DNA from: Brumimicrobium sp040882265
Lineage (GTDB): Bacteria > Bacteroidota > Bacteroidia > Flavobacteriales_D > Crocinitomicaceae
Direction: 5' to 3'
Length of the DNA stretch: 15,458 nucleotides
Assembly (NCBI GenBank): GCA_040882265.1
Contig: JBBEBO010000167.1
Coordinates: 1-15,458 of the forward strand
The notes beneath the pieces were generated by a model that did not search any database, was not told the origin of the DNA, and worked only from the letters and a program-made list of their open reading frames with translations. Within the stretch, counting starts at the first letter, position 1. Every line of letters begins with the position of its first letter. Shown here in pieces: positions 8,864 through 15,458 of this stretch. The position numbers were made by a program, and so were the translations under genes.

Positions 8864-8912
8864 TAATTAATTGTTAAGTCAACAAAAATAAAGTAATATT
8901 TGTAAGGACAAA
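8864..8912 (-). promoter_or_regulatory. Promoter and leader box of the largest FN3 gene
   Basis: This is the best promoter of the array. TTTG (8912-8909), an 18-nt spacer and TATTTTTG (8890-8883) match the Bacteroidota -33/-7 pattern. Five bases after the -7 box is TTAACAATTAATTA (8877-8864), identical to the box at 2081-2068. The predicted leader is about 35 nt. The location rules out the in-frame start at 8934. Confidence 0.68.
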
Positions 8913-9054
8913 AATTAAATAGTTTTTTTTTCAACAGAAAGCAAGATAAATAGTTAAATTATTAAAGAAATTTACAAGCAACCTAACAAGCTAAAAACGT
9001 GCGTATTCCTTTCTGACTATATGTTTCTTCAAGAGCAAGATATTAATAATCTTA

Positions 9055-9104
9055 TCGTTTTAAGCAATAAAAAAAACATTTCATATCTTTACATAAAATT
9101 AAAA
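9055..9104 (+). promoter_or_regulatory. Weak candidate promoter and A-rich translation start region of the solenoid gene
   Basis: TATCTTTA (9084-9091) is one base off the TAnnTTTG box and would start transcription near 9095. The upstream element is only a T-rich TCGTTTT at 9055-9061, so support is weak. The A-rich stretch TAAAATTAAAAC just before the ATG resembles Bacteroidota translation start regions, which lack a strong Shine-Dalgarno sequence. Confidence 0.3.
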
Positions 9105-9112
9105 CTACTATT

Positions 9113-10309
9113 ATGAGAATACTTTTATCTTTTTTAGCTTTTTCAGTTGTGTTTTATTCAAATTCACAGCAAACGATCACTTCTGTATCTGATGGTTTTG
9201 CAAGCGACCCATCTGTTTGGGACTGTATATGCATTCCCCCATCAAATTCTAATGTTATTATAGAACACAATATTGAAATGAATTCAGATTGGCTTGTAAA
9301 TGGCAGTGGGTCAATCACTGTAACAACAAATGGAACTTTTATTGAAGACAATGACCACAGAGGAATTCTTTTTGATGGAATTGATGTAGAATTTAGTAAT
9401 CACGGTCTTACGGAGTTAACAAACCTTGCGTTTTCAAATGGAGCCATTGGTCATAATCATGCAACTTTAAGTCTTGACACAGGATTATGGGTAGACCAAA
9501 CTTCAACTTTTATGAATCACGGCGATATGCTTGATTTAGACAGCACTTATACACAAGGCATGTTTATGAACGAAGGAAATTATGGAACTGGGGACTTCTT
9601 AAATGAAGGAACACTTGATAATACAGGGTACATAACGGCAGATTCAATGTTGAATACTAGTGTATTAAACCATAGTGCAGGTAAAATTGAAGCGTATGAT
9701 TTCGCAAATACAGGAGAGCTAAATATAACTGGAAGTGGTTTTATGGTTATAACCCATGACTTTTTTAATTCAGGTGAAATTAATTTAGCAAATGGCAGAG
9801 ATATTAGAGTAGCAAATGATATGATGAACGCGCACGACTCAGGTATTGCTCTTATTATTAATGATGGTTTAATAGAGGTAGGGAATGATTTTTCTAATGT
9901 CGATACACTACGAGGAACTGGTGTTTTTTGTATTGCAAACAACAGCTCAAACCTTGGTGATGTAAAAGGTACGCTAGACATTTGTGATAACACAAGTGTA
10001 AGTCATTTTGATTTTAACTCTGGAAATATAGAACCATCAGTTACAAACTGTTCTTCTGGTTGCAATGTATCTGTTGAGGAAAATAAAATCGAAAATACGT
10101 TCGAAGTTTACCCTAATCCAGTTAGAAATACACTGAATATTAAAACTAACTTAAAAGGTAATATACATATAATTGATGTTATGGGAAATTCAATTATTGA
10201 GCAAGATTTAGAAAAAGATATTGATGTCAGCAAATTGAAATCAGGAGTTTATTTTATCACATTAGACGGTATTGATAAAACGATGACTAAGAAATTTATT
10301 AAAAAATAA
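9113..10309 (+). CDS. T9SS cargo protein with a repetitive, probable beta-solenoid body
   Basis: This encodes 398 residues. The signal peptide is about 1-18 (MRILLSFLAFSVVFYS, then NSQQ). The mature start, with WDCICIPPSNSNVIIEHNI, resembles the opening of G8-like or right-handed beta-helix proteins (WxxxxPPxxxNVII). Residues about 90-280 consist of short repeating strands with N/D-G turns (for example LNEGTLDNTGYI and FNSGEINLANG), typical of a beta-solenoid. After a cysteine cluster (about 310-320, NCSSGCNV), residues about 330-398 form a T9SS type A sorting domain (FEVYPNPVRNTLNIK, ending MTKKFIKK). Its sorting domain is unrelated in detail to the one shared by the array to the left. It is predicted to be secreted or surface-bound; ligand and activity are unknown. 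It is transcribed away from the array, and no clear terminator follows it. Confidence 0.88.
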   Translation: MRILLSFLAFSVVFYSNSQQTITSVSDGFASDPSVWDCICIPPSNSNVIIEHNIEMNSDWLVNGSGSITVTTNGTFIEDNDHRGILFDGIDVEFSNHGLTELTNLAFSNGAIGHNHATLSLDTGLWVDQTSTFMNHGDMLDLDSTYTQGMFMNEGNYGTGDFLNEGTLDNTGYITADSMLNTSVLNHSAGKIEAYDFANTGELNITGSGFMVITHDFFNSGEINLANGRDIRVANDMMNAHDSGIALIINDGLIEVGNDFSNVDTLRGTGVFCIANNSSNLGDVKGTLDICDNTSVSHFDFNSGNIEPSVTNCSSGCNVSVEENKIENTFEVYPNPVRNTLNIKTNLKGNIHIIDVMGNSIIEQDLEKDIDVSKLKSGVYFITLDGIDKTMTKKFIKK

Positions 10310-10395
10310 AATGCCTATCGGTTTCTTTTACCAGTAAAACGTAAGAATATTCTGCTTTGATTTAAGGAGTCTATTGGGACGAACGTTTTTTTTTG

Positions 10396-10449
10396 GACAC
10401 GTGAACCTGTAGGGATGCACGGCCGTGCATCCCTACAGGTTCACGTGTC
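10396..10449. repeat. Perfect 54-bp palindrome (hairpin repeat)
   Basis: Positions 10396 to 10449 are perfectly self-complementary with no loop, two 27-nt arms centred at 10422/10423 on GGCC. Each arm contains GTAGGGATGCACGG. The element is much more GC-rich than its surroundings. It is preceded by nine T and followed by TCAACAGG, so it lacks the T-run after the stem needed for a normal terminator on either strand. The core resembles dispersed hairpin repeats of the GTAGGGAYGCACGGCCGTGC type that I recall from other genomes, but I could not check this. Confidence 0.9.
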
Positions 10450-10468
10450 TCAACAGGTTCCTCTAAAA

Positions 10469-10503
10469 TAAAAAAGTAGGATTGTAATACGCTACAATCC
10501 TAC
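10469..10503 (-). terminator. Intrinsic terminator of the lipoprotein gene
   Basis: On the minus strand an 11-bp perfect stem GTAGGATTGTA/TACAATCCTAC (10503-10493 with 10486-10476) and a 6-nt loop are followed by a T-rich tract (10475-10469). It lies about 50 nt after the stop at 10552. On the plus strand no T-run follows, so it serves the minus-strand gene. Confidence 0.85.
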
Positions 10504-10551
10504 AACAGCCACAATAGAGAAAGTCAAATTGGGCAGGTTTAATTTTTTAAT

Positions 10552-11145
10552 TTACCAGACAACAGCCTGTGTGTTTGCTTTGATTTTTTCAGCACTTGCA
10601 AAAGTCCACTCTAATTCAAATGATCTTAGTGATTGATTGGTTGGTTTGTCTTTAAAAAGAATACTAACTACAGGGTTTGAATACTCTGAAGCTATCCTGT
10701 TGCTTATTTCATTAAATAAAAGACTGTCATTCGAAGAAAGTGCTTGGTCGTTATAGTAAACAAGATGGCTCAAATCAGCACCAGCGGGAATAGAGTCGAA
10801 GGGTTGGTCACTTGTCATTTTAAAGTCTACAACCTCATTTTTTAAGCCTCGATGACCATTTACTGGACATTTAGGTGTTGCAAACGCTGCATTGGTAAAG
10901 TAAGAATAATTAGAGTTGGTGTTTTCAGCTAGATATATCATTTCGAAATTCAACTCTATATACACGCTATCACTATACACTGTGTCATTTTCTTGATAAG
11001 GAACATAACTATCATTAATATTAGTGAGCTGCGCTGTGAAAGAAGTTGGCTTCCAATAATCCAAGACATCTTTACATCTACACGCTGTAATGATTAAACC
11101 TATCAGACCAGTTGACAATATAACAGTTAAGGCTATTTTTCTCAT
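10552..11145 (-). CDS. Putative lipoprotein of unknown function
   Basis: This encodes 197 residues from ATG 11145. A basic N-terminus (MRK), a hydrophobic stretch and a lipobox IITAC with Cys22 suggest export and lipid anchoring, probably at the outer membrane or cell surface. The mature part is acidic and polar, with few cysteines (Cys24 and the one in TPKCPVNGHRG), and I recognise no enzymatic motif. The rest resembles a small beta-rich domain (alternating hydrophobic strands such as VYIELNFEMIYLA), but this is inference. An in-frame upstream ATG at 11190 would add 15 hydrophobic residues and break the lipoprotein signal, so I reject it. It stands alone, with a strong terminator after it, and is divergent from the Fic gene. 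A TTTCGTACTTATTTG stretch at about 11181-11167 could be part of its promoter. Confidence 0.8.
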   Translation of the reverse strand: MRKIALTVILSTGLIGLIITACRCKDVLDYWKPTSFTAQLTNINDSYVPYQENDTVYSDSVYIELNFEMIYLAENTNSNYSYFTNAAFATPKCPVNGHRGLKNEVVDFKMTSDQPFDSIPAGADLSHLVYYNDQALSSNDSLLFNEISNRIASEYSNPVVSILFKDKPTNQSLRSFELEWTFASAEKIKANTQAVVW

Positions 11146-11277
11146 TTGAAATAATATTAAATTCCAAATAAGTACGAAACATAAAAGCAAAAGGTTGGTT
11201 AGAAATAAACAAACTGGGGAAAACCCTTGTATGGAATAAGGACATGATGATCGCTTTATTTCTAACTTATTTCATTC

Positions 11278-11374
11278 ATCGGAATAACCATCGGAATAAT
11301 TACTAGATAAACCACCCTAAAAGCCCTTATAAATCTAACAAACAACCATCGGATTAACCATCGGAATAACTACT
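11278..11374 (+). repeat. Two pairs of tandem 12-mers upstream of the Fic gene (operator-like)
   Basis: The 27-nt unit ATCGGAWTAACCATCGGAATAAYTACT occurs at 11278-11304 and 11348-11374, 70 nt apart, differing at two positions. Each unit is itself a tandem of the 12-mer ATCGGAATAACC and a degenerate copy. The second unit ends where the predicted -33 element of the Fic promoter begins. Spacing and position suggest binding sites for a regulator. Confidence 0.8.
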
Positions 11375-11402
11375 TGAATATTAATATATTTTCGTACATT
11401 TG
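11374..11402 (+). promoter_or_regulatory. Promoter of the Fic gene
   Basis: TTG (11374-11376), an 18-nt spacer and TACATTTG (11395-11402) fit the Bacteroidota promoter pattern, with a perfect TAnnTTTG. Transcription would begin near 11406, only about 4 nt before ATG 11410. This makes upstream TTG 11374 unsuitable as a start codon. Confidence 0.6.
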
Positions 11403-11409
11403 TGTTATA

Positions 11410-12657
11410 ATGGATGAGAAGATAAAATATTACATGACTCCTAACACAATGGAGCCTTTGTTTCCTGAAGACGCTTCGGGAGAACTTCAGAACCTTGCTT
11501 TAGAATTAATTAGTAAAGCAGGAAAATTGTCTGGTGCAATGAATACAGAAACAAGAAAAGCTATTGCAAAGTTTCTTCGCCCTATGAATAGTTATTATTC
11601 AAACCTAATAGAAGGTCATGATACCCATCCTATTGACATTGACCGCGCTTTAAGAAATGAATACTCAAATGATAAGGCAAAGCACGACTTACAGTTAGAG
11701 GCTCATGCACACATTAAGCTACACGAAAGTATTTCGGAAGAAATAAAAAGTGAAGACAATGAGATTATTCCTTCATCAATAAACTATTTAAAATCTATTC
11801 ACAAGAGGTTTTACGAACATTTGCCCGAAAGCTTTAAAGAAGTTAAATCAGAACAAGAAGACACCAAAGTTGTTGTTCCAGGTGAATTTAGAGATTGCCA
11901 AGTAAGTGTCGGAAAGCATGTCGCTCCTTTTTCTGAAAAACTAGAACTTTTCACAAGTAGGTTTGAAGAGTTCTATAACCAGAAAAACCCTACAAACAAA
12001 TCTAAGACAAGGCGAATTATATCTATTGCAGCTTCACATCATAGACTTGCTTGGATACACCCTTTTCTTGATGGCAATGGTAGAGTCACTCGTCTATACT
12101 CAGACGCATGTTTTATGTTTGAAAATCTAGAAGCATCTGGACTATGGTCTATCTCTAGAGGCTTAGCAAGGAAAAACGAAGAATACAAATCGTATCTTGC
12201 TCAGGCAGACTTACCAAGGTATAATAACTATGATGGTAGAGGCAACTTGTCAAACAGTAAGCTGGTACAATTTTGTAAATTTTTCCTAGAAACATCTATT
12301 GATCAAGTAGACTTCATGTATAAAATGATCGACACTAACAACATACTTTCTCATATCGAAGGCTTTACGAATTTGATGGTAAATAAAGGTATATTAAGAC
12401 CGGAAGCAGAATATATCTTAGGGGATCTATTCTTAAAAGGAAAGATCAGCAAAGCAGACGCTATGCGTATTACTAACACGTCAGATAAAACATTAAAAAT
12501 CACAACCGATAAATTAACTGAGATGGGGCTACTTATTCAAAAGAAGGAAGGTATTTCAATGTTCTATTATGTAAATTACTCAGTAAAATATTCTCCAATG
12601 ATTTTTCCTGGACTTTACCCGAGTGATAAAGAGGTAGAGATGTATAAAAACGCCTAA
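11410..12657 (+). CDS. Class II Fic-domain protein (predicted AMP transferase) with C-terminal winged helix
   Basis: This encodes 415 residues. The Fic motif is intact: HPFLDGNGR at 217-225, with the catalytic His217 and the Asn/Arg that hold the nucleotide. An N-terminal inhibitory helix carries SNLIEG (64-69), the S/TxxxE(G/N) pattern of class II Fic proteins; Glu68 would block productive ATP binding until released. From about residue 346 a winged-helix-like region follows (SKADAMRITNTSDKTLKIT, then LTEMGLL). Family members usually transfer AMP from ATP to hydroxyl groups on proteins; the target here is unknown. No signal peptide, so cytoplasmic. No partner antitoxin gene adjoins, consistent with built-in inhibition. 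Because the protein carries a DNA-binding-like domain and its promoter abuts direct repeats, autoregulation is plausible. ATG 11434 (MTPNTMEP) is an alternative start with a more normal leader. Confidence 0.92.
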   Translation: MDEKIKYYMTPNTMEPLFPEDASGELQNLALELISKAGKLSGAMNTETRKAIAKFLRPMNSYYSNLIEGHDTHPIDIDRALRNEYSNDKAKHDLQLEAHAHIKLHESISEEIKSEDNEIIPSSINYLKSIHKRFYEHLPESFKEVKSEQEDTKVVVPGEFRDCQVSVGKHVAPFSEKLELFTSRFEEFYNQKNPTNKSKTRRIISIAASHHRLAWIHPFLDGNGRVTRLYSDACFMFENLEASGLWSISRGLARKNEEYKSYLAQADLPRYNNYDGRGNLSNSKLVQFCKFFLETSIDQVDFMYKMIDTNNILSHIEGFTNLMVNKGILRPEAEYILGDLFLKGKISKADAMRITNTSDKTLKITTDKLTEMGLLIQKKEGISMFYYVNYSVKYSPMIFPGLYPSDKEVEMYKNA

Positions 12658-12678
12658 GCAACAACTATCATAAGCAAG

Positions 12679-12882
12679 GCAAACGCATTTAAAATTAAAT
12701 CTCGAATAAAACGTATTTTGTCACGATTTTTGGAACAAAAATACGCGCCAAAATAAAGATTTACTTCATTCTTCTTTTTCTACGGGCTAATCCCGAATTC
12801 TCGGGACTTACCCCGTGGCAAAAGAATCTTTGATTTTATTATAAGAACCAAAATTAGGAGCTATAAATTTAAATACGTTTGC
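12679..12882. repeat. Nested inverted repeats in the convergent gap
   Basis: Outer arms GCAAACGCATTTAAA (12679-12693) and TTTAAATACGTTTGC (12868-12882) are complementary except at one position. Inside are a hairpin CGTATTTTGT/ACAAAAATACG (12712-12745, one bulge) and a longer imperfect one at 12782-12816, with core stem TCCCGA/TCGGGA, loop ATTC and outer arms ACGGG/CCCGT; its flanks (ATTCTT and AAGAAT) may extend it to about 60 nt. The stretch separates two convergent genes. It could be a MITE-like remnant, a dispersed intergenic repeat or a bidirectional terminator. Confidence 0.6.
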
Positions 12883-12919
12883 TCTACTACCATAAGCTTA
12901 AAACATGTATGCTTTAAAA

Positions 12920-14599
12920 TTATTTTTCGATTAGCAGAAAAACTATTCTTCGATTAGCTTCTTTACCGTATTGATATTTGTTAGACATTATTGGAAACTC
13001 AGAACCGTAACCTTTAAAAGAAATTTGTTTTTTCGAAACCCCGCGATCCAATAAATAATTGTAAACGGCTTCAGCGCGCTGTTCAGAAAGCAACAAATTA
13101 AGGTCTTCTAGACCAGACTTATCAGTGTGTCCTTGAATTTCACCAACTACGTTTACATTTTCTATTAAATATTCCGCAAGTTTATTTAATTCTTTTTCGC
13201 CTTCTTCAGGAACATCGACCATGTTTGATTCATATTCTAAGTTTGAAATAACTAAGGGAGTATCATCAGAAATTTTACTATCATCATTTAACAAATCTTC
13301 AATCGTAAATTTCTCTTCCATCTCTTCACCGCTTTCCGTTATAGGTTTATTTGACTCTTCTATTAATTTACTGTAATCTTCTTTTGCTTTTTCGGTTATT
13401 TTAACCTCAATCCTTCTATTCCCATCTCTGGTAGAACTGTACCTATTGCTATACAAAGGTCTTTGAGGACCGTAACCTTTGTAAGTTAATCTATCTTTGG
13501 AGATCTTTTTGTTTACTAAAAAGTCATAAACAAACTTTGCTCTTTGCCTAGATAGTTCAGTATTTTTAGAAGTCGAACCTACGTTGTCAGTATAACCACC
13601 TATCTCTACTTTTAATTTAGGTTGATCATTTAGTGCTTTTAATAAGTTCTCTAAATCTTTATTACCGTTTGGATTAGGGAAAGATGTTTTACCAGAACCA
13701 AATGAGACGTTATGTAATACTATTGAGAACCCAACTGGTATACTTTCAGGCACATACACTAGGTGTTCAACATCGACATAAAGTTCTGATGAATCTAGAT
13801 CTTTAGGCATTGGAGGACATATAGTGTTCCCTAAAGAATCCTTTATCATTAAGTCTTCGTAAGGTTCAAAGTCTTTGATTATTTCACGAATTTTTTGATA
13901 ACGCGGAGAATTATTTGCTCCATCAGTACCTAAATCCCAATAATTAATCGCCTCCCATTTATCATACCCACAAAATTGACGTAAGGTTAAAGCGCCAAAT
14001 AGACCTGATGCATGCCAACCATTCCAGCAATGCATATAGACAGGTCCTACAGAATCATTAACAGCAGCATCGTAAACCAATTTCAATGCATCATAAATAT
14101 GTTCCTGATCGTAATAATCAAATTGGTAATAATCTAAATCATTCACGCCACCATTTATACATCCACAAGTGTCTTTTTCTGGTGCTGTTTCAAAATTTTC
14201 ACGATAAAGATAAATAGCAGCTGAAAAACCTTCTTGACAAAGGTTTCTTATTCCATCATCAGGCATCGGATTGTGATTGTTTCGCTTGTTTTCTTTGTGA
14301 AAGTAATTATTTGCACCACCTCTATATGCTACACCGTGAAGAATGGTCCTTAAGTTTCTGGTTCCGTAAAGTGAATCAAACCCATTCCCGTAATTATCAG
14401 TAATTTTATACATCAAATCCTCTTCATTGTAACGATCAATGTAGTATTCTGGAGACAAATTAAACGCTGGTTCCAAAGACATTAGTGAATCTTTAGTTTT
14501 CTGGTCACCTATGGAATCCTGATTGGTCAACGTATCGTCTTGAGCATAAAAAAAGCTCACAGAAATGATTGCAAATACAACTAAACTATTTTTCAACAT
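12920..14599 (-). CDS. Exported protein: phosphatase-like domain lacking the catalytic Arg, fused to two OmpA domains
   Basis: This encodes 559 residues with a signal peptide (1-19, MLKNSLVVFAIISVSFFYAQ). Residues about 50-260 look like a dual-specificity/tyrosine phosphatase fold: GVAYRGGAN near the start, and a P-loop-like HCWNGWHASG at 190-199 after PVYM. The usual signature is CX5R; here position 197 is Ala, so the phosphate-binding arginine is missing and activity as a normal phosphatase is doubtful. Two OmpA C-terminal-type domains follow, at about 288-402 (GGYTDNVGS, LSRQRA, GNRRIEV) and 447-559 (GHTDKSG, LSEQRAEAV, ANRRIVF). Both keep the Asp and Arg expected to bind diaminopimelate in peptidoglycan. 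An acidic linker (about 410-445) joins them. It is likely periplasmic and held on the cell wall. It has its own promoter and is convergent with the Fic gene. Confidence 0.88.
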   Translation of the reverse strand: MLKNSLVVFAIISVSFFYAQDDTLTNQDSIGDQKTKDSLMSLEPAFNLSPEYYIDRYNEEDLMYKITDNYGNGFDSLYGTRNLRTILHGVAYRGGANNYFHKENKRNNHNPMPDDGIRNLCQEGFSAAIYLYRENFETAPEKDTCGCINGGVNDLDYYQFDYYDQEHIYDALKLVYDAAVNDSVGPVYMHCWNGWHASGLFGALTLRQFCGYDKWEAINYWDLGTDGANNSPRYQKIREIIKDFEPYEDLMIKDSLGNTICPPMPKDLDSSELYVDVEHLVYVPESIPVGFSIVLHNVSFGSGKTSFPNPNGNKDLENLLKALNDQPKLKVEIGGYTDNVGSTSKNTELSRQRAKFVYDFLVNKKISKDRLTYKGYGPQRPLYSNRYSSTRDGNRRIEVKITEKAKEDYSKLIEESNKPITESGEEMEEKFTIEDLLNDDSKISDDTPLVISNLEYESNMVDVPEEGEKELNKLAEYLIENVNVVGEIQGHTDKSGLEDLNLLLSEQRAEAVYNYLLDRGVSKKQISFKGYGSEFPIMSNKYQYGKEANRRIVFLLIEK

Positions 14600-14603
14600 A
14601 ATG

Positions 14604-14638
14604 CAAATTTACATATAACTATATGAAGAAGTTACAAA
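14604..14638 (-). promoter_or_regulatory. Promoter of the phosphatase-like/OmpA gene
   Basis: On the minus strand TAAATTTG (14611-14604) is a perfect TAnnTTTG box, with TTTG (14638-14635) 23 nt upstream as a loosely spaced -33 element. The ATG follows the -7 box by only 4 nt, so the message would be leaderless or nearly so. The signal peptide needs this start, as no other ATG follows within it. Confidence 0.5.
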
Positions 14639-14836
14639 GCTCAATTAAGTTTTTCACACTTCGTCATTAATAATGCATATTCTCAGCAAATTTCAGACCT
14701 AAAGCGTGTTTTCGTCTACTAAAGTTCATTAACCCTAGATATTAGCTTTACTAAGCTCCTTTTAGTCAGCTCAATAAATCGGATAATCAAATAGTATTCT
14801 GCCTGAGAAACCAATGTTCTCTTTAGTCGTAACACC

Positions 14837-15349
14837 TTAATCTGCGAACAACGCCTTTAACTCAGTTGCTTCACTTGGCTTCATTTTTCCTGCAAGAATT
14901 AAACTGAGCTGTTTTCTTCTTAAAGCTCCTTCGTAACGAAGTTTTTCTTCCTCAGTTTCTGGAATCAATTGAGGCACGCTAATTGGTCCGCCATTTTGAT
15001 CAACAGCAACAAATGTATAAATAGCTTCATTGCGTTTAATTCGTTTTCCCGAAACCTGATTCTCCACAAAAACATCAATAAAAACCTCCATAGAACTCGA
15101 AAATGCTCTTGAGACCTTCGCTTCTAACGTTACAATTGACGATTCTTTAATCGGCTTCCCAAATGAAACATTATTTACAGACGCTGTAACAACAACTCTA
15201 CGACAATGCCGTTGGGCAGCAACAGCAGCTGTCACATCCATCCAAGCCAGTAATTGTCCACCGAACAAATTACCATGTGGGTTTGTATCATTAGGCAAAA
15301 CTACTTTAGTTGAAACAGTTAAAGTGTCTGATGGTTTTTTTGTATTCAT
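14837..15349 (-). CDS. Acyl-CoA thioesterase, hotdog fold (YciA/ACOT-like)
   Basis: This encodes 170 residues, a normal length for a single-hotdog acyl-CoA thioesterase. The core NPHGNLFGGQLLAWMD (23-38) carries the conserved Asn and the Asp38 that acts in catalysis in this family, and VNNVSFGKPI (about 67-76) and a YTFVAVDQNG strand are typical of it. It is cytoplasmic and hydrolyses acyl-CoA to free fatty acid and CoA; chain-length preference cannot be read from sequence. A lysine/arginine-rich C-terminal helix (LRRKQLSLILAGKMK) follows the fold. An in-frame ATG at 15379 lies upstream of the predicted promoter, so I start at 15349. It is an independent housekeeping-type gene, not obviously linked to its neighbours. 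Confidence 0.93.
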   Translation of the reverse strand: MNTKKPSDTLTVSTKVVLPNDTNPHGNLFGGQLLAWMDVTAAVAAQRHCRRVVVTASVNNVSFGKPIKESSIVTLEAKVSRAFSSSMEVFIDVFVENQVSGKRIKRNEAIYTFVAVDQNGGPISVPQLIPETEEEKLRYEGALRRKQLSLILAGKMKPSEATELKALFAD

Positions 15350-15365
15350 CCCTGAAATTTTGTTG

Positions 15366-15373
15366 CAAAGGTA
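15366..15373 (-). promoter_or_regulatory. -7 promoter box of the thioesterase gene
   Basis: TACCTTTG on the minus strand is a perfect TAnnTTTG box, 16 nt before the ATG. No convincing -33 element is seen at the usual distance. Its position excludes the upstream in-frame ATG at 15379. Confidence 0.5.
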
Positions 15374-15458
15374 GCACAATCTAATTTGTTAGTATGTTAA
15401 TTAGATTTAATTGGGTGAATTTAATCCGCAATAAAGTTTATATATTCACAAAAAATAT

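Noticed and set aside
8845..8934. Upstream extension of the largest FN3 gene to ATG 8934
   Set aside because: It would place translation across the predicted promoter and add 30 residues ahead of a perfect signal peptide.
10396..10449. The 54-bp palindrome as terminator of the solenoid gene
   Set aside because: No T-run follows the stem on either strand; the nine T lie before it on the plus strand.
11374..12657. Fic gene as one half of a two-gene toxin-antitoxin pair
   Set aside because: No small antitoxin gene adjoins it, and the inhibitory SxxxEG motif is inside the same protein.
14740..14820. Short hairpins (AGCTT-TACT-AAGCT and GAGAA/TTCTC) as terminator after the thioesterase gene
   Set aside because: Stems are only 5 bp and no clear T-run follows on the minus strand, so support is too weak.

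Overview
The window looks like a chromosomal segment from a marine or freshwater member of the Bacteroidota, probably Flavobacteriales. It is AT-rich and several genes start downstream of the TAnnTTTG promoter box typical of this phylum. Four proteins look like type IX secretion (T9SS) cargo: the three complete ones (two large, one of 398 aa) end in a type A C-terminal sorting domain, and the fourth has its C-terminus outside the window. I see no rRNA, tRNA, CRISPR array, transposase or phage gene. Genus and species cannot be named from the sequence alone.

Region 1-8912 is a tandem head-to-tail array of three paralogous, very large secreted proteins, all on the minus strand. The leftmost runs off the window edge. 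They are built from the same parts: signal peptide, fibronectin type III (FN3) modules, MAM or cleaved-adhesin-like jelly-roll modules, GEVED-type or LamG modules and, where visible, a T9SS tail. Each gene has its own promoter. The two visible 3' ends share a near-identical sorting domain, stop codon and intrinsic terminator. All three promoters carry the same 14-nt AT-rich box at the expected transcription start, so they are probably regulated together. They most likely act as cell-surface adhesins or other secreted surface proteins.

Region 9113-10309 is a divergent plus-strand gene for a smaller T9SS cargo protein with a repetitive, beta-solenoid-like body. Between it and the next gene lies a perfect 54-bp palindrome. 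A minus-strand putative lipoprotein gene (10552-11145) follows, with its own terminator.

Region 11278-12657 holds a class II Fic protein (predicted AMP transferase) with a C-terminal winged helix. It is preceded by two pairs of ATCGGAATAACC-type direct repeats, the second abutting its predicted promoter. The convergent gap 12658-12919 contains nested inverted repeats. Region 12920-14599 encodes an unusual minus-strand envelope protein: a tyrosine-phosphatase-like domain whose CX5R loop lacks the arginine, fused to two OmpA-type peptidoglycan-binding domains. Region 14837-15349 encodes a hotdog-fold acyl-CoA thioesterase.

The strongest candidates for something new are the pseudophosphatase-OmpA fusion, the Fic gene with operator-like repeats, and the shared leader box and converted 3' ends of the paralog array.
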